Shown here: piece after piece, positions 1 to 9,474 of the stretch
How positions within the stretch are numbered: the first letter of the stretch is position 1
Layout: each line of letters starts with the position of its first letter
Notes under the pieces: generated by a model
What the model was told of the DNA's origin: nothing
The model's database searches: none
What the model saw: only the letters and a program-made list of their open reading frames with translations
Program-made: the position numbers and the translations under genes
NCBI GenBank assembly: GCA_036939975.1
Contig: JALLPB010000537.1
Span: 1 to 14,861, forward strand
Reading direction: 5' to 3'
Length of the DNA stretch: 14,861 nucleotides
DNA from: Cyclostephanos tholiformis
Lineage: Eukaryota > Bacillariophyta > Thalassiosirophyceae > Thalassiosirales > Thalassiosiraceae

Positions 1-25
1 AATTAGCTAGCGTATGTCCGATAGG

Positions 26-62
26 AAAAAGCGTCTTAAAATGTGACGTTTAAGACGTTTTT
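26..62. repeat. Imperfect stem-loop at left edge
   Basis: An inverted repeat with 9-bp perfect inner arms (CGTCTTAAA at 32-40 and TTTAAGACG at 49-57) around an 8-nt loop. It continues as A5/T5 outer arms (26-30 and 58-62) with a single bulged base. It could be the end of a small foldback element or a transcript hairpin. Only the symmetry is seen; no function is assigned. Confidence 0.6.
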
Positions 63-97
63 GACCCACATTGGCTTGCACCATACCAAAATTGCAC

Positions 98-445
98 TCC
101 ACCTTAATTTTTTGATTCCCTGTGTACTCACCCAATTCGATTTGGGTTTTATGAGCCTCACCGTATCAAATCGGGTTTTCTTACACATCACCTCATGATC
201 TGATGATTCTTTTTTTCATTAGGTGAGAGAAAAGGCTTCTTTTTTGGCGTCTATCTGCCTCACCTTATGAAAGTGGACTTCATATATGCCTCATCTAAAA
301 TATCTTGCGCTGATGTACTTCACCTAATGATAGTTTTTTGCTGGTCCTATTTCACATTGGTCATTTTATTGTCATATCTTCTTTTCTTTCGATATCGCCG
401 TCCAGGAGCCTCACAAACATTTGTAACTGATCCATACTTAACTTC
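98..445. repeat. Degenerate ~30-bp tandem periodicity with TCACC core
   Basis: The core TCACC (or a one-base variant) recurs at about 100, 128, 158, 188, 260, 291, 320, 352, 411 and 443. Most intervals are 29-33 bp, with gaps of 72 and 60 bp where units are lost or altered. Three units share TCACCTNATGA (188-198, 260-270, 320-330), and one inverted copy, TCATTAGGTGA, lies at 216-226. The rest of each unit is barely conserved, so this reads as an old eroded minisatellite. A 77-codon ATG frame (267-500) crosses it but has no recognisable domain and is not called as a gene. Confidence 0.4.
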
Positions 446-1951
446 ACCATACCACCATATCAAAAATTCGAGAAGTTATAACACATTTACGAAGCCCTAA
501 AAAAAAGTGGTCGCAGATATGCGGCCATAGTGGTTAAGCTGTTAACAGCTGAACGATGAAACAATTCCTTTCCTTTTAAGGCCCTTTATGATACACCACC
601 CGTTCCTTCAACTCCACACTCCACTGAATTTTTGTCCTCCAAGCCATCTGAATACACCAAAATGTAGCTGAGGTCTTCAGCTACAATCGTGGCGTTTCAC
701 ATTTGCTCAGCGCTTGTCGCATCGATGACGTGCATAGGAATCCATTTTGTGTTATAAAAATCATTACTTTTACTAGTAAAAAAGTACGATAATCTCTAGC
801 TTAAAGTTAGTTGTGTGTTGTGTTTTCATCGGACGACGACGACGACGACCATGGCGTCCGCCGGGCCTATATGGCGCGAGCACTCGCCCTATGGCGTCGT
901 TTAGGGGCTTCGCATGAAGCCACTGATGCGCTCCATCAGGTGATGTGCCTCGCGCCGTATTGCCCCGGCGGCATGGTCATTGCATTCGGCGTCTAATCTG
1001 TTACATTATAATTTTTTGTAAATAATAGAGTTGCTAGTTTTTATTTTATTACTCTACCAGTTCATCGATTCAATTGAATCGCTTCGACTGACCCCTCTCC
1101 CAACCCCTCGTCTGCATCGGGTTTGTGCCGGATTGGGTCTAACTGTAAAATTCAACACGCTGGAGGCGGCGGAAGCTCACCATGGTGGTGTTGTTTGTGG
1201 GTTGTGGTGTGTGCTGAAACGAGAATAAAAAACGTACTATTCCTACGTAGAAAATCTACGGAGGGATAGTTTTTTGTTCCCGCCGGAATGCAAATAGGGG
1301 TTAAGCTGTTAAGTAGATTTCGCCCCTGAATTAAGGTCCTATATCTGAGCATAGACACTAGGTCTAATATTAGACCTTAAGTTTAGTACTAGATATTAGA
1401 CCTAAGGTCTACGGTTTTTCAACATAGGAGTCAGTAAAAAATGTACTGAGGGAATCTAGACCTTCGGTCTAGAGGGTGAGACATTACATGTCTAACGGTC
1501 CCTAAAATGGTGGTTTTGCTGAATCCAGCTAGTCACCATGCCTTTAGTCAAAATGTCATAACTCCGTTAGTATTATTCCAAACCAAGTAAGTAGCTAGCC
1601 TGTGGAAAGAGCACATCAAGACGCGTCGAATGATACATGGGTTGCCTAAGTAAAAAATGACCGCAAATAGGTCCTACGACAGGGGTTTAGTTTATGTATT
1701 AGTTATGAAAAATCCAAAAAAATGAAAAGACTGACTAGCTGACACCTATGCCCAGGACACCTGCAAAATAAGTTCGGTCCTTCTCCTGCTCCGGGGGGGG
1801 CGGAAGGTGGGTCTGGAAACAATTTCGTGGAGCTCAAAAAACTCCACCAAATCGCCTCCCCCGTGGCCCTCCTCCGTCATCCCACACCCCCAAGCCGTCT
1901 CTTCTCTCCTATCCTACTCCCCCGATTGTTGCCAACAGTTGATTGTTGCTT
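446..1951. other. Non-coding flank with scattered palindromes
   Basis: No gene is supported here. It contains a perfect 14-bp palindrome (AGCTGTTAACAGCT, 537-550), a second one (TTTTACTAGTAAAA, 768-781), a (GAC)6 run at 832-849, and a GC-rich patch (832-992). The patch has a 61-codon ATG frame (811-996) that I do not recognise and a hairpin at 906-921. A 14-bp direct repeat GGTTAAGCTGTTAA lies at 532-545 and 1299-1312. An imperfect foldback lies at 1227-1275, with arms 1237-1250 and 1256-1269 having two mismatches, extended by A/T runs. These may be relics of small non-autonomous transposons. An exon of a spliced host gene in the GC-rich patch cannot be excluded. Confidence 0.5.
1331..1473. 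repeat. Cluster of TAGACC/GGTCTA inverted repeats
   Basis: Six copies of the hexamer GGTCTA or its complement form three dyads. A perfect 16-bp palindrome lies at 1361-1376. A 15-bp palindrome with one central base lies at 1397-1411. A hairpin with 8-bp arms and a 3-nt loop lies at 1455-1473. A further 8-bp pair (TTAAGGTC 1331-1338, GACCTTAA 1373-1380) encloses the first dyad. The cluster lies outside the two annotated retrotransposons. It could be a regulatory-site cluster or the end of a foldback element. Confidence 0.65.
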
Positions 1952-2108
1952 CATTGTTGTTGTCTTCATTGTTGTTGCCGTAATTGTTGTCGTTGTCATT
2001 GCCGTCTTTGTCATCGTCGTCGTTGTCATCGTCGTCGTTGTCATTGTCGTCGTTGTCATTGTCGCCGTGTCATCCTCGTTGTCTTCATTGTTGTCTTCGT
2101 CTTCATCG
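1952..2108. repeat. 15-bp minisatellite
   Basis: About ten units of 15 bp, best form CATCGTCGTCGTTGT, start at 1952, 1967, 1982, 1997, 2012, 2027, 2042, 2057 (14 bp), 2071 and 2086. The central units are nearly identical and the outer ones drift. Because 15 is a multiple of three, frames stay open across it: a run of Ile/Val on the plus strand (within 1827-2198) and Thr/Met on the minus strand. I treat these as by-products. The 14-bp unit breaks frame. Confidence 0.85.
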
Positions 2109-2224
2109 TGTGGACGACATTCTCGTCACCCATCAAATGAAAAAAAACTCGTCGACGTAGCATCATCCCACTTGCTAAACCTATGGCTTACTTTGTAGTC
2201 AATAAATAGGTTGATAACTAATGA

Positions 2225-2229
2225 TGAGG
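2225..2229. repeat. Target-site duplication (left copy, TGAGG)
   Basis: TGAGG directly abuts the first base of the left LTR and is repeated exactly at 11156-11160, directly after the right LTR. Five bases is the usual duplication for Copia integrases. It fixes the insertion boundaries and shows that the left flank and the sequence from 11156 were contiguous before insertion. Confidence 0.93.
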
Positions 2230-2756
2230 TGTTAAAGGAAGGTAATAGTGGCTCTGCTTGGAGAATATGCGCTGTAAGTTAGTAAAAGTAGATTTCAGAT
2301 GGGAAATATTTTTAAGCTAACAAACGAGGTTGTCGGGAAGAGTTTAGAAAATTATGAAGATTAGTGTTCTCGCAGAAACACTAGCTTTGCCTAATAAAAT
2401 CAAAAACGGAGCTCTTGTTTCTAAATTCTCATATGATAAAATGAGAATTTTGCACGTATTTCTTCGTAGAACTATATTAGTTCCCGAATTCTCATAATTG
2501 ATAAATGAGAATTTGGAGCTCTGACGTAGATGTGTGAGAACTATTAGTTCTCTCACTCGTTTTGGATCTTTTACCTAGAAATGCGTAAGTGTACGCCTGG
2601 GGTGCTTCTATTAAGCACTCCCATCAAGTAAGTCCTTGACCTTGACTCATCAGACATTAGAGAACAGGATCGAACATACCAGGGGTACCTTTGCCCCTTA
2701 TATATATATACCCAAAAGTACATAATACAGTACCAGATTTACAACCTGATACAACA
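2230..2756 (-). repeat. 3' LTR of the complete Copia element
   Basis: A 527-bp copy of the repeat at 10629-11155, offset by exactly 8399 bases. It begins TGTTA and ends CAACA, giving the TG..CA termini expected of an LTR with a short terminal inverted repeat. The only difference seen from the 5' LTR is G at 2242 versus A at 10641. A 70-codon frame on the minus strand (2344-2556) occurs identically in both LTRs and is not thought to be a gene. Confidence 0.96.
2360..2552. promoter_or_regulatory. Array of TTCTC/GAGAA dyads inside the LTR
   Basis: Dyads in series: an imperfect hairpin around 2362-2383 (TAGTGTTCT with a one-base-bulged partner); AAATTCTCAT/ATGAGAATTT with an 8-nt loop (2423-2450); GAACTA/TAGTTC around 2469-2483; AATTCTCAT/ATGAGAATT with a 9-nt loop (2487-2513); and GAGAACTA/TAGTTCTC around one central base (2536-2552). 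The same array recurs in the 5' LTR at about 10759-10951. Repeated dyads with a shared core suggest transcription-factor sites or a structured transcript. This is inference from symmetry alone. Confidence 0.5.
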
Positions 2757-2766
2757 CTCCCTCTCG
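2757..2766 (-). other. Polypurine tract
   Basis: On the coding strand CGAGAGGGAG directly precedes the 3' LTR. A purine run at this point is the RNase H-resistant primer for plus-strand DNA synthesis in LTR retrotransposons. Its exact abutment to the LTR supports the boundary at 2756/2757. Confidence 0.85.
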
Positions 2767-2818
2767 AGACTGGAATCTAATATTCAAGGCTCGAATCCTA
2801 ATGAGAGAATGTCGGGAA

Positions 2819-4810
2819 TTACCATCCCATGATCTTCTTTCGGAGATACTCAAAAACAACCCTTGTGAGACCTTTAGTAAAGATGTCTCCCAATTGTTCG
2901 ACTGTGTCAATTTTGTTTAACTGGATATTCCTCTTGAAGATCTCCTCACGAAACCAAATTGTCTTGATTGCATAATACTTGCTTCGGGGAGTAAACTGTG
3001 GTGGCAGGGTCTTAGCCAACACGAGTGCTCCTGAATTGTCTTCATGTATGGAGACATTCATGGTCGTACTTCCAATAGGAAAATTGGTGGCCTTGGCTAA
3101 CGAACGAACCATGTCAATGATGGGAAACAGCTCTCTGCAACATGCAGATAATGCTATTATTTCAGCTTCCATCGTTGATAGAGCTGTCTCTGTTTGCAAT
3201 TTAGATTGCCAAAATACAGGACACTCTGCAAAAGTGATAATGAATCCAGTGCAGCTCTTTGCACAAGCTGGATCTGTGTGATCCTTGTGACCATACATCC
3301 CTGCAAAGTCAGTGTCAGGATAAGCATCAAGTTTGCTAACATCGCTTGAGCGGTTCATGACTATTCCACGGTCAGAAGTTTGCTTGAGATAACAACCTAT
3401 TCGTTTCAAAGCTAACTCATGCAGATGTTTAGGATTGAACATGTATCGAGCACAACAATTGACAGCAAAAGTGATATCAGGGCGGGTGTGTCCAGATAAA
3501 TAAAGAAGCATACCTACTACACTGCTGTAGCTAAAAGCCCCACTTGCTGCTTCACCGTTGAGATTCTTAATCAACGGTTTGGATTCAGAAGGAGTGAATT
3601 TCCCTTTGACGAATCCATCATCCAATCCAAGTGCTTCGATTACTCGTTTGATCAGTCCTGTTTGCTTCATTTCAAGCAAACCTGTCTCTGGGTCTCGTTC
3701 CAACGTGACTCCAAGAAACCCGGCGGCATCGTCTTCCTGTTCGAGGTCGACACCAAGCTCTCGCAATTGCATTGCTGAGCTATTGATTTCCGCTGTATCT
3801 TTGCTCCAAAAAATAATGTCATCAACATAGACAACACAAATTACTTTGGCTCCAACAAAGAGACACGGATCAAATTGGGATTGTTCCAATCCACAAGCTA
3901 CGAGCTTTTTGGTGATATACTTCCAAAAGGCTCTCGGACTTTGCCGAAGTCCATACAAGGTCTTCTTCAGTTTGAGGACTTTTCGTGTTCCATCTTTTGC
4001 ATACTGAGAGAAGCCAAGAGGCATTTCAACATAAACATTCTCATCTGGTTCTAGTTCTCCATGAAGGAAAGCGCACAGGACGTCTCCTTGCTTTGACTTC
4101 AATCCAAGTAGAATTTCCAAAATGAACATAAGCCTTATAGTGGTCCACTTGACAACTGGGGCATAAGTCTCAAAGAAATCGATCCCTTCAAGCTGTTTGT
4201 CGCCTCTAGCACAAAAACGTGCTTTGAACTTCTTTATTCGTCCATCTGGATAACGTTTGCACTTGAATGCCCAAGTGCTTGGTATTACATGATGCGGAGC
4301 TCCCTCAGAGTCATTTCGGTCAACCACTGACCATGCATCAATATTTTCCAATGTTGCGATTTCCAGTTTCATAGCTTCCCAATATTCATCAGCAAACTTT
4401 CCTCTTGTGGCTTCTCGCCAACTGGGGTTATCAGCTTTGCTTGCGGCTGAATGAGCCTTGAGGAATAAAGGGTGAACGTATGAGACAATCAATTCTTTGG
4501 CTGTACCACTATTTCCGCAATCATTCGCTGCGAGAGTGATGTACTGAGCTAATGGACTCGCCAAAAGATCGGCCACTGTTGGAATTGTTTTGTCCAACGT
4601 TAAAGACATTAAGGCCATATCACCTGCTCTCCTATGGCTCATACAATATTGTTTGTAATTCAAGCGCTGTCGTTTCTTTGACATCCGCTGAGCCATGGGT
4701 GGTATATCATGATGACCAAAAGTCAGGGCAAACATATCACGATTGAATTTCTTATATTCTTTTCGAACAATATTCATCGCGATTCTCTCTAATTTGTCAT
4801 CAGCACCACG
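2819..4810 (-). pseudogene. Copia pol, reverse transcriptase and RNase H portion
   Basis: An open frame from just after an in-frame TGA (4811-4813) to a TAA at 2819, 652 codons from the ATG at 4777. Residues from that ATG: RT core about 150-400 with QGDV (Asp232), LYGLRQSPRAFW (274-285) and the YVDD active site (317-320); RNase H about 480-635 with Asp488 in PDTDFAG, Glu537/539 in STMEAEI, Asp580 in HEDNSGA and Asp631 in DIFTKGL. The ATG at 4777 is not the natural start: the frame continues upstream through TGA codons into integrase, so this is the C-terminal part of one polyprotein. Near the end SKYYAIKTIWF has Tyr and Ile where, from memory, many Copia proteins have His. Domains look intact, but the gene as a whole is interrupted. 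Confidence 0.95.
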
Positions 4811-5536
4811 TCACCACACGGCTGGAGGATACTGTTTTGCTTTTCCACGTCGTCGTTGGTAAGCTCCCTCAGGAGCTTGTATTGGAGCTGGAACTCGATT
4901 GGGGACAGGTCGTACTGTCTCACGTTCAGGACCAATATTACGACCAACAGGCGAACCAACCAATGGTTCTCTATCGAATTCATCTGGTGGAATTAGCTGT
5001 GCTCCCTCTGGAGCAATTGAGACATCATCATTATGTGGATTGTCCCAAATACCTCCCTCAGATTCTGAATCTCGACTGTAGAGAGAAGAATCTACACTGT
5101 CTTCATCAGAAATAGGTAAGACGTCAGGATCCTGGTCGTCATCCTTCGTTATAGTAACAGGAATTGCTTGTCTGACCGCTCGATTGCGGTCACGCATGAG
5201 GTCCTCATTTCGACGGCGTTGACGTATCCGATCTTCATTACCTTGTCAACGGCCGGCTTCATCGAGCCAGACTTCATCGAGGGGAGGAGGCCAGTAAATT
5301 ATGTTACCAGCTTCATCAAGTTCATCTTCTGCATATAGTTCCCTATTAAGGCGAAATAAATCCTTACAGATAGATTCAATGATGGGTCCATCTACACCAG
5401 TCCTGTTGACAGTCTCAAAGAGATCATCAAAAACAACATGGAATTGAGGTGAGATGAAATTGGTGGTTAAATGTCGCACATTAGCCACCAAAGAAGAGTG
5501 TTCATCGGAAAAACCAACAAATTGACCCATTCGAGC
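4811..5536 (-). pseudogene. Copia pol, integrase C-terminal/linker portion with two in-frame TGA codons
   Basis: It is in the same frame as integrase upstream and RT downstream. The part after the TGA at 5537-5539 begins ARMGQFVGFSDEHSSL, the typical Copia segment after the integrase core. An acidic stretch (LDEAGNI) follows up to a TGA at 5246-5248. A charged linker 5245-4814 (basic RIRQRRRNEDLMRDRNR, then Asp/Ser-rich and Pro-rich sequence) follows up to a TGA at 4811-4813. Such linkers separate integrase and RT in Copia polyproteins. The two upstream stops fall beside Arg residues, which suggests CGA to TGA changes. Confidence 0.85.
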
Positions 5537-6570
5537 TCATCGATTCCACTTAGGAAGTTTTTGGTCATTTTGTAGTTTAGCTTCAAGAACGAACACCGGG
5601 CATCCCCACACATGACAGCGGAGGAGGTCCTTATAGTCGGAGCGCTCCCTGGTAACCAATTCCAGTGGAGTAAGGCCCGACCGAACATTCGGTACTCGAT
5701 TATAAACCCAGACTGAATGTTTCACTGCGAAGGACCAGAGAGAGATATCATCAGAACCGCTTTCTGTCCAATGTAGTGAGGCGTGAACCATAAAAGTGCG
5801 TGCCATATACATGATGGTTTGAATAGCACGCTCAGCGCATGCATTTTGGTGTTGGGCGCCGACTCCGAAGAATGACTGACTTTGTCGTTTATCTTCACAG
5901 TCGCGCCTAAACTCCTCCACAGAGAAGATACCATTGTCACCATGATAATGTTTGACTTCACAGATGCATTGGTCATAGAGCCATTGTTCGAAACGTGCTT
6001 TACCCATGACAGTTTCGTTGGCACCGAGAGAAACTTGGTTCTCGACCCAAATGAGCCCCGATGCTGCATCGTTATATATGGTGCCGCCTTGAAAACGACG
6101 GTCTTGGGATTCTCGTCCATACCCGGTCGGCAAACGTCCGGGCGTCTTACAGATGAACTGGTCTGTAGAGACGAAATCACCTACATTGCATTGATCCCTC
6201 GTGATAGCTCCCTCACGATCGTCTAATAGACGCGTCCTTGATATATTCGGGGTACGTTTCCTTGCTCGTGCCAACAAACACGATTGACAAGGAGGAACAA
6301 TGCAATTTCTAGTCGAAACCAATTTCGGCTTAATAATGGCAGGAAGGATAGTCTTGTTGCCATTTGGTTCTTCATAATGCCGCTCACGCATCATTTCTTG
6401 GATGCGATACATGCTAATGCCCAATTTCCAATGCCATTTGAGTAGCTCCTTCTGAGGTGCAGAAAGGTTTTCATTCGCATTGGCACCCACACACGGACCA
6501 CAGAAACGATTGTAGTGTTCGGGACCAATATGACTTAAAGGTGCACATATGTCGATCTTCAACAGAAGTA
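5537..6570 (-). pseudogene. Copia pol, GAG-pre-integrase and integrase core
   Basis: The frame read by this part starts after a frameshift near 6555-6575, which holds a run of seven T on the coding strand. It contains LLKWHWKLGIS and a CQSC pair, a reduced zinc-binding pre-integrase module. The integrase catalytic triad follows: Asp in VSTDQF (6161-6163), Asp in HGDNG (5936-5938) and Glu in CAERAIQT (5831-5833). The last two are 35 residues apart, as expected for a DD35E retroviral-type integrase. The ORF ends at TGA 5537-5539 in the conserved KWNx[AS]R motif, where homologues usually have Arg/Pro. Role: joins the element's cDNA to host DNA, here with a 5-bp stagger. Confidence 0.92.
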
Positions 6571-7379
6571 TCTTGAAAAAAATCAAGTGCATTGAGGCGA
6601 GTGTGGCACAAGCCAGAGCGCATAGAAGAGGCCAACGTCTTCTTAACTTTAGGAGAGATGTAAGAATCAAAAACAACGGGAAGGTTATGTTTCTCCCTCA
6701 CGATTGGAATTTGAATCTCGGAGGTATTTAACAGCATTTTGATGCATTCGCTGTAAACCTCAGAATAACCACCATGCATTTGATGGTATGTTTGGGGAGA
6801 GAATAAACGGACATCCGTTTGAGGTAGGTGATAAGAAACACAAGGTAGGTAGACTGGACATCCCTTGGAATCTGAAAACTGATGAAGTGTCGTTCCAATA
6901 CCGATGACATTGTTGACTCTAGTAACATCCCGTACGGGGATTGTGCACGCCACATAGTCAATAAAATCGCTTCTAAAAGGAGTCAAGCCGTAAGAAGCGC
7001 CCGTGTCCCATATAAGCATCACATGCTTGGGATCCAACGGGACATCGTGTAAGGAACCACTATTCTCTTTCCCTTGTGGTCCACCAAAGGTGCCACAAAT
7101 CGCATGAATGCGAGACAAACATTCTTGAGCATTCTGTGAGTGATCAATTGAGTGTTTGTGCGAAAGTAACCGTGATAGCTTAAGGAAGTCTTTGCTTCCA
7201 TCACAGAAACCATTCAACGTTGACTGTTTAAGTTCAACAAAAGGTTGGCAAGTGTTGAGTACACCACGACCAAACCGGAGAAGACCGACATGTTTTAAAA
7301 AAATGTGTGCCCGTAACTTCCCTCTCTTCCATCTCATATGCTTTTGGGTACGAGAGCTGATGAAGAGTAACCCATCCAT
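6556..7379 (-). pseudogene. Copia pol, aspartic protease portion
   Basis: Frame from 7379, open to 6471 but meaningful only to about 6560, where the reading frame must change to stay in pol. The active-site block LIWDTGASYGLTPF carries the DTG of a retropepsin and is followed by a GIG turn. Downstream, PVYLPCVSYHLPQTDVRLFS resembles the Copia segment after the protease that leads into the pre-integrase domain. The ATG at 7379 has an in-frame TGA directly before it and may not be the natural start. The protease would cleave the Gag-Pol polyprotein. Confidence 0.85.
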
Positions 7380-7639
7380 TCAGGGAGGGCTAATATGTGG
7401 ACGACGGCGACACCGAGAGACTAAGCTCAAATGTAGTGATCGACGTTTCCATCGGCAGGCGCATCTGTGGTTAACTCCTGAACGACGGTGACACCGACGT
7501 TTAGCGAACCAACAGGACAACCAACCTGCGAACCAACTGCGGGCACTTGACCAGCAGAGGAAGATTGAGTAGCAAGATAAGGTGACTGATAATAAGCAAA
7601 AGAAGGTATTGCGGCAACAGTCTTTGATACAATACCCCG
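7380..7639 (-). other. Gag-Pol junction
   Basis: After the gag TAG (7640-7642) the gag frame stays open for another 70 codons, rich in Ser, Val, Gly and Ala, to a TGA (7427-7429) and a TAG (7421-7423). Pol resumes in a different frame. The TAG could be the natural gag end, a readthrough site or a lesion. The sequence alone does not decide. No other gene is seen here. Confidence 0.45.
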
Positions 7640-9439
7640 CTAGTTTAAAGCTCGCTGGAAGTCTGCCAGGAAAGAATTAAACTCGCTATCATCAGTCCTT
7701 ATCTGATACTGTGTGATTACTGGATTTATCCGTGAGCTGATCGAACTGGCTGCTGAAGCCACAGGTGGCACAGCCAAATCGGGAGCAGGCGCTCCCCTCC
7801 CAATTGTAGGAGGGCTTTTGCCGGACTTAGTCCAGTAGACGTGGGTGGTAGGTAAAGAAAAGGAAGCAGGATTGTCTTTGTAGGAGCTGTGAAACCCAGT
7901 AGTGTGAGTAGCATTCCAACCACAAGTTTTACACATCATGCTCCATTTGCCATTTCGTTTCTCGACGCCAGTGGAAGTAGAAAGTGTATTTGTACTCTTA
8001 GAATCGCTCTTCCACTTGCCGCGAGAGTTGAATTTATCGCTATCACCACGTCCACGGCCTGAACCACGTCCACGTTCTTGGCCATCTCGGCCAAACCCAC
8101 GGCCATTACGTCCGCCTCCTGATCTGGAGAATTTAGACTTGGCTTTATCGATCCTTGCTTGATCGATGGGTTTAGGACACTTTGGGACTCCATGGTCAGG
8201 ATCACCACAATTGAAACATGCATCAATGCGGTGTTTCTGGGGAATATTCCATTCCTTAGATACGTTCAATGAGTTGAACATATCGTTAGCCTCCTTACAC
8301 AGCTTCTTAATACCACCAAGACGAGTTGAGTCGTGAAGTGTAGTAAGAGTTTGCAGCTGTCTTAAGCGTTCACCAACCAGCAAATGACTAAACGTCTGCC
8401 TGAAAAAACGGAACACTTTGTGAGTCCTTAAAGAAGTTGAACGGTACACTCACTCCGGAGGGCAGATACTTCAGCCAGTCGTTCAGCGACGGCGACAATC
8501 TGCTCCATGGCAGCACGGACATCCTCATTAGGAACCTTGGCAATGCCATCTTTGGCAAAGTTCTCAAAGAAACCTTGGAGGGTAGCAACGACAGTGTTGC
8601 TGATGGTAAACATTTTATCAAGAGCAAGCTTGACCTTGTTCATAGAGGGACAGGTCCTCGAACTTTTCGTCAATTTGTTCGACGAGTAAGGCATCACAGG
8701 AGTTCATCATAAGGGTCTTGGCCCACTCCATACTTGTGAGGTCTTCTAGGGATGCATAATCAAAAGAATCTTGTTGCCATGCTCGGCATTGTTGGAGGGT
8801 AAGCTTCCCCCAATTCTTTAATAAATGCACTCCGGTCATTTTCCTTTCTGCCCAGCGATCGTCCACAGCCAAAGCAGTGAGGTCAATGAGCTTAGGTATG
8901 ACAAAGGGATCTGACATATCCCATGCGTCCATATGTCGCTTGAAATTCTTGATTTTAGCAAGATTACCTGCATATTCGGACAGGAGGTTTGCATACTTGT
9001 TGGAAGATTCTCCCTCAGCAATTTTAGCATGAAAGTGCTTTGCACTGGCAAATATATGCGGGAGAGCCTTAGTAGCAGCCTCTTGGTGACGTGTATAGTC
9101 ACGGGAGCCAATGACTCCTCGAGCACTCTTGGGGCAAATTACTCGGCGGGCGTTAATTTCAGCCACGGACCTTATTGTTGCTCCAACAAAGTACCCACTT
9201 GTTGCTACCACCGATGTTGCGGCAGATGCAACTGACACGTGTGATGGCACATGTCCTTGGTTAGGGGGAGGTCGTGCCCCACCACCTAATCCTCTTCCTG
9301 ATCCTACCAGTGAACCGTTTAGGCTCCCAGCTAGGCTGTTTTCGTCAAACACTTGAGGGTCAGCCACAGCTTCACCTAGACCTTGGTGAAGTCTTGGATC
9401 ATCATCTCCAGGAAGAAAAAATTCGTCTTGCACACTCAT
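7640..9439 (-). pseudogene. Copia gag (nucleocapsid) with two or three frameshifts
   Basis: ATG at 9439 with an upstream in-frame TAA, so the start is well placed. The first frame runs to 8618 (273 codons, Gly/Pro-rich then helical). The apparent continuation is in another frame (about 8635-8475: KLALDKMFTISNTVVATLQG, then AAMEQIVAVAERLAEV). A third-frame segment, LPSGVSVPFNFFKDSQ, probably follows (about 8480-8395). The first frame then returns to the TAG at 7640. The C-terminal part has a CX2CX4HX4C zinc knuckle (8177-8218), an Arg/Gly-rich stretch, and a second C/H cluster, CX2CX5HX4H (7889-7933). The protein would package element RNA into particles. As read, no single frame gives a full-length Gag. 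Confidence 0.85.
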
Positions 9440-9474
9440 TTTATAATAATTTAACTATGATATAATACCAAGTG

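Noticed and set aside
98..445. CRISPR-like spacing of ~30 bp
   Set aside because: The repeated part is only about 5-11 bp and degenerate, spacing is irregular, and the context is eukaryotic.
811..996. 61-codon ATG frame starting with an Asp run
   Set aside because: The Asp run comes from (GAC)6 and the rest matches nothing I recognise. It is short and isolated, so it is mentioned only as a possible exon in the flank entry.
1898..1923. Pyrimidine tract as the polypurine tract of the second element
   Set aside because: It is over 500 bp from the pol stop after removing the insertion and is not followed by a TG LTR start.
1827..2198. 123-codon plus-strand ATG frame with a long Ile/Val run
   Set aside because: The hydrophobic run is the translation of the 15-bp minisatellite, and the opposite strand is equally open. 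No domain is seen outside the repeat.
2344..2556. 70-codon minus-strand frame in the LTR, repeated at 10743-10955
   Set aside because: It lies wholly inside the LTR and is duplicated with it. It coincides with the dyad array and has no gene-like features.
2979..4746. Several plus-strand frames opposite RT and RNase H
   Set aside because: They are antisense shadows of a well-supported minus-strand coding region, with no motifs of their own.
6471..6555. C-terminal tail of the protease frame (HMCTFKSYW onward)
   Set aside because: It is a frameshifted reading of the DNA that encodes the pre-integrase segment in the neighbouring frame.
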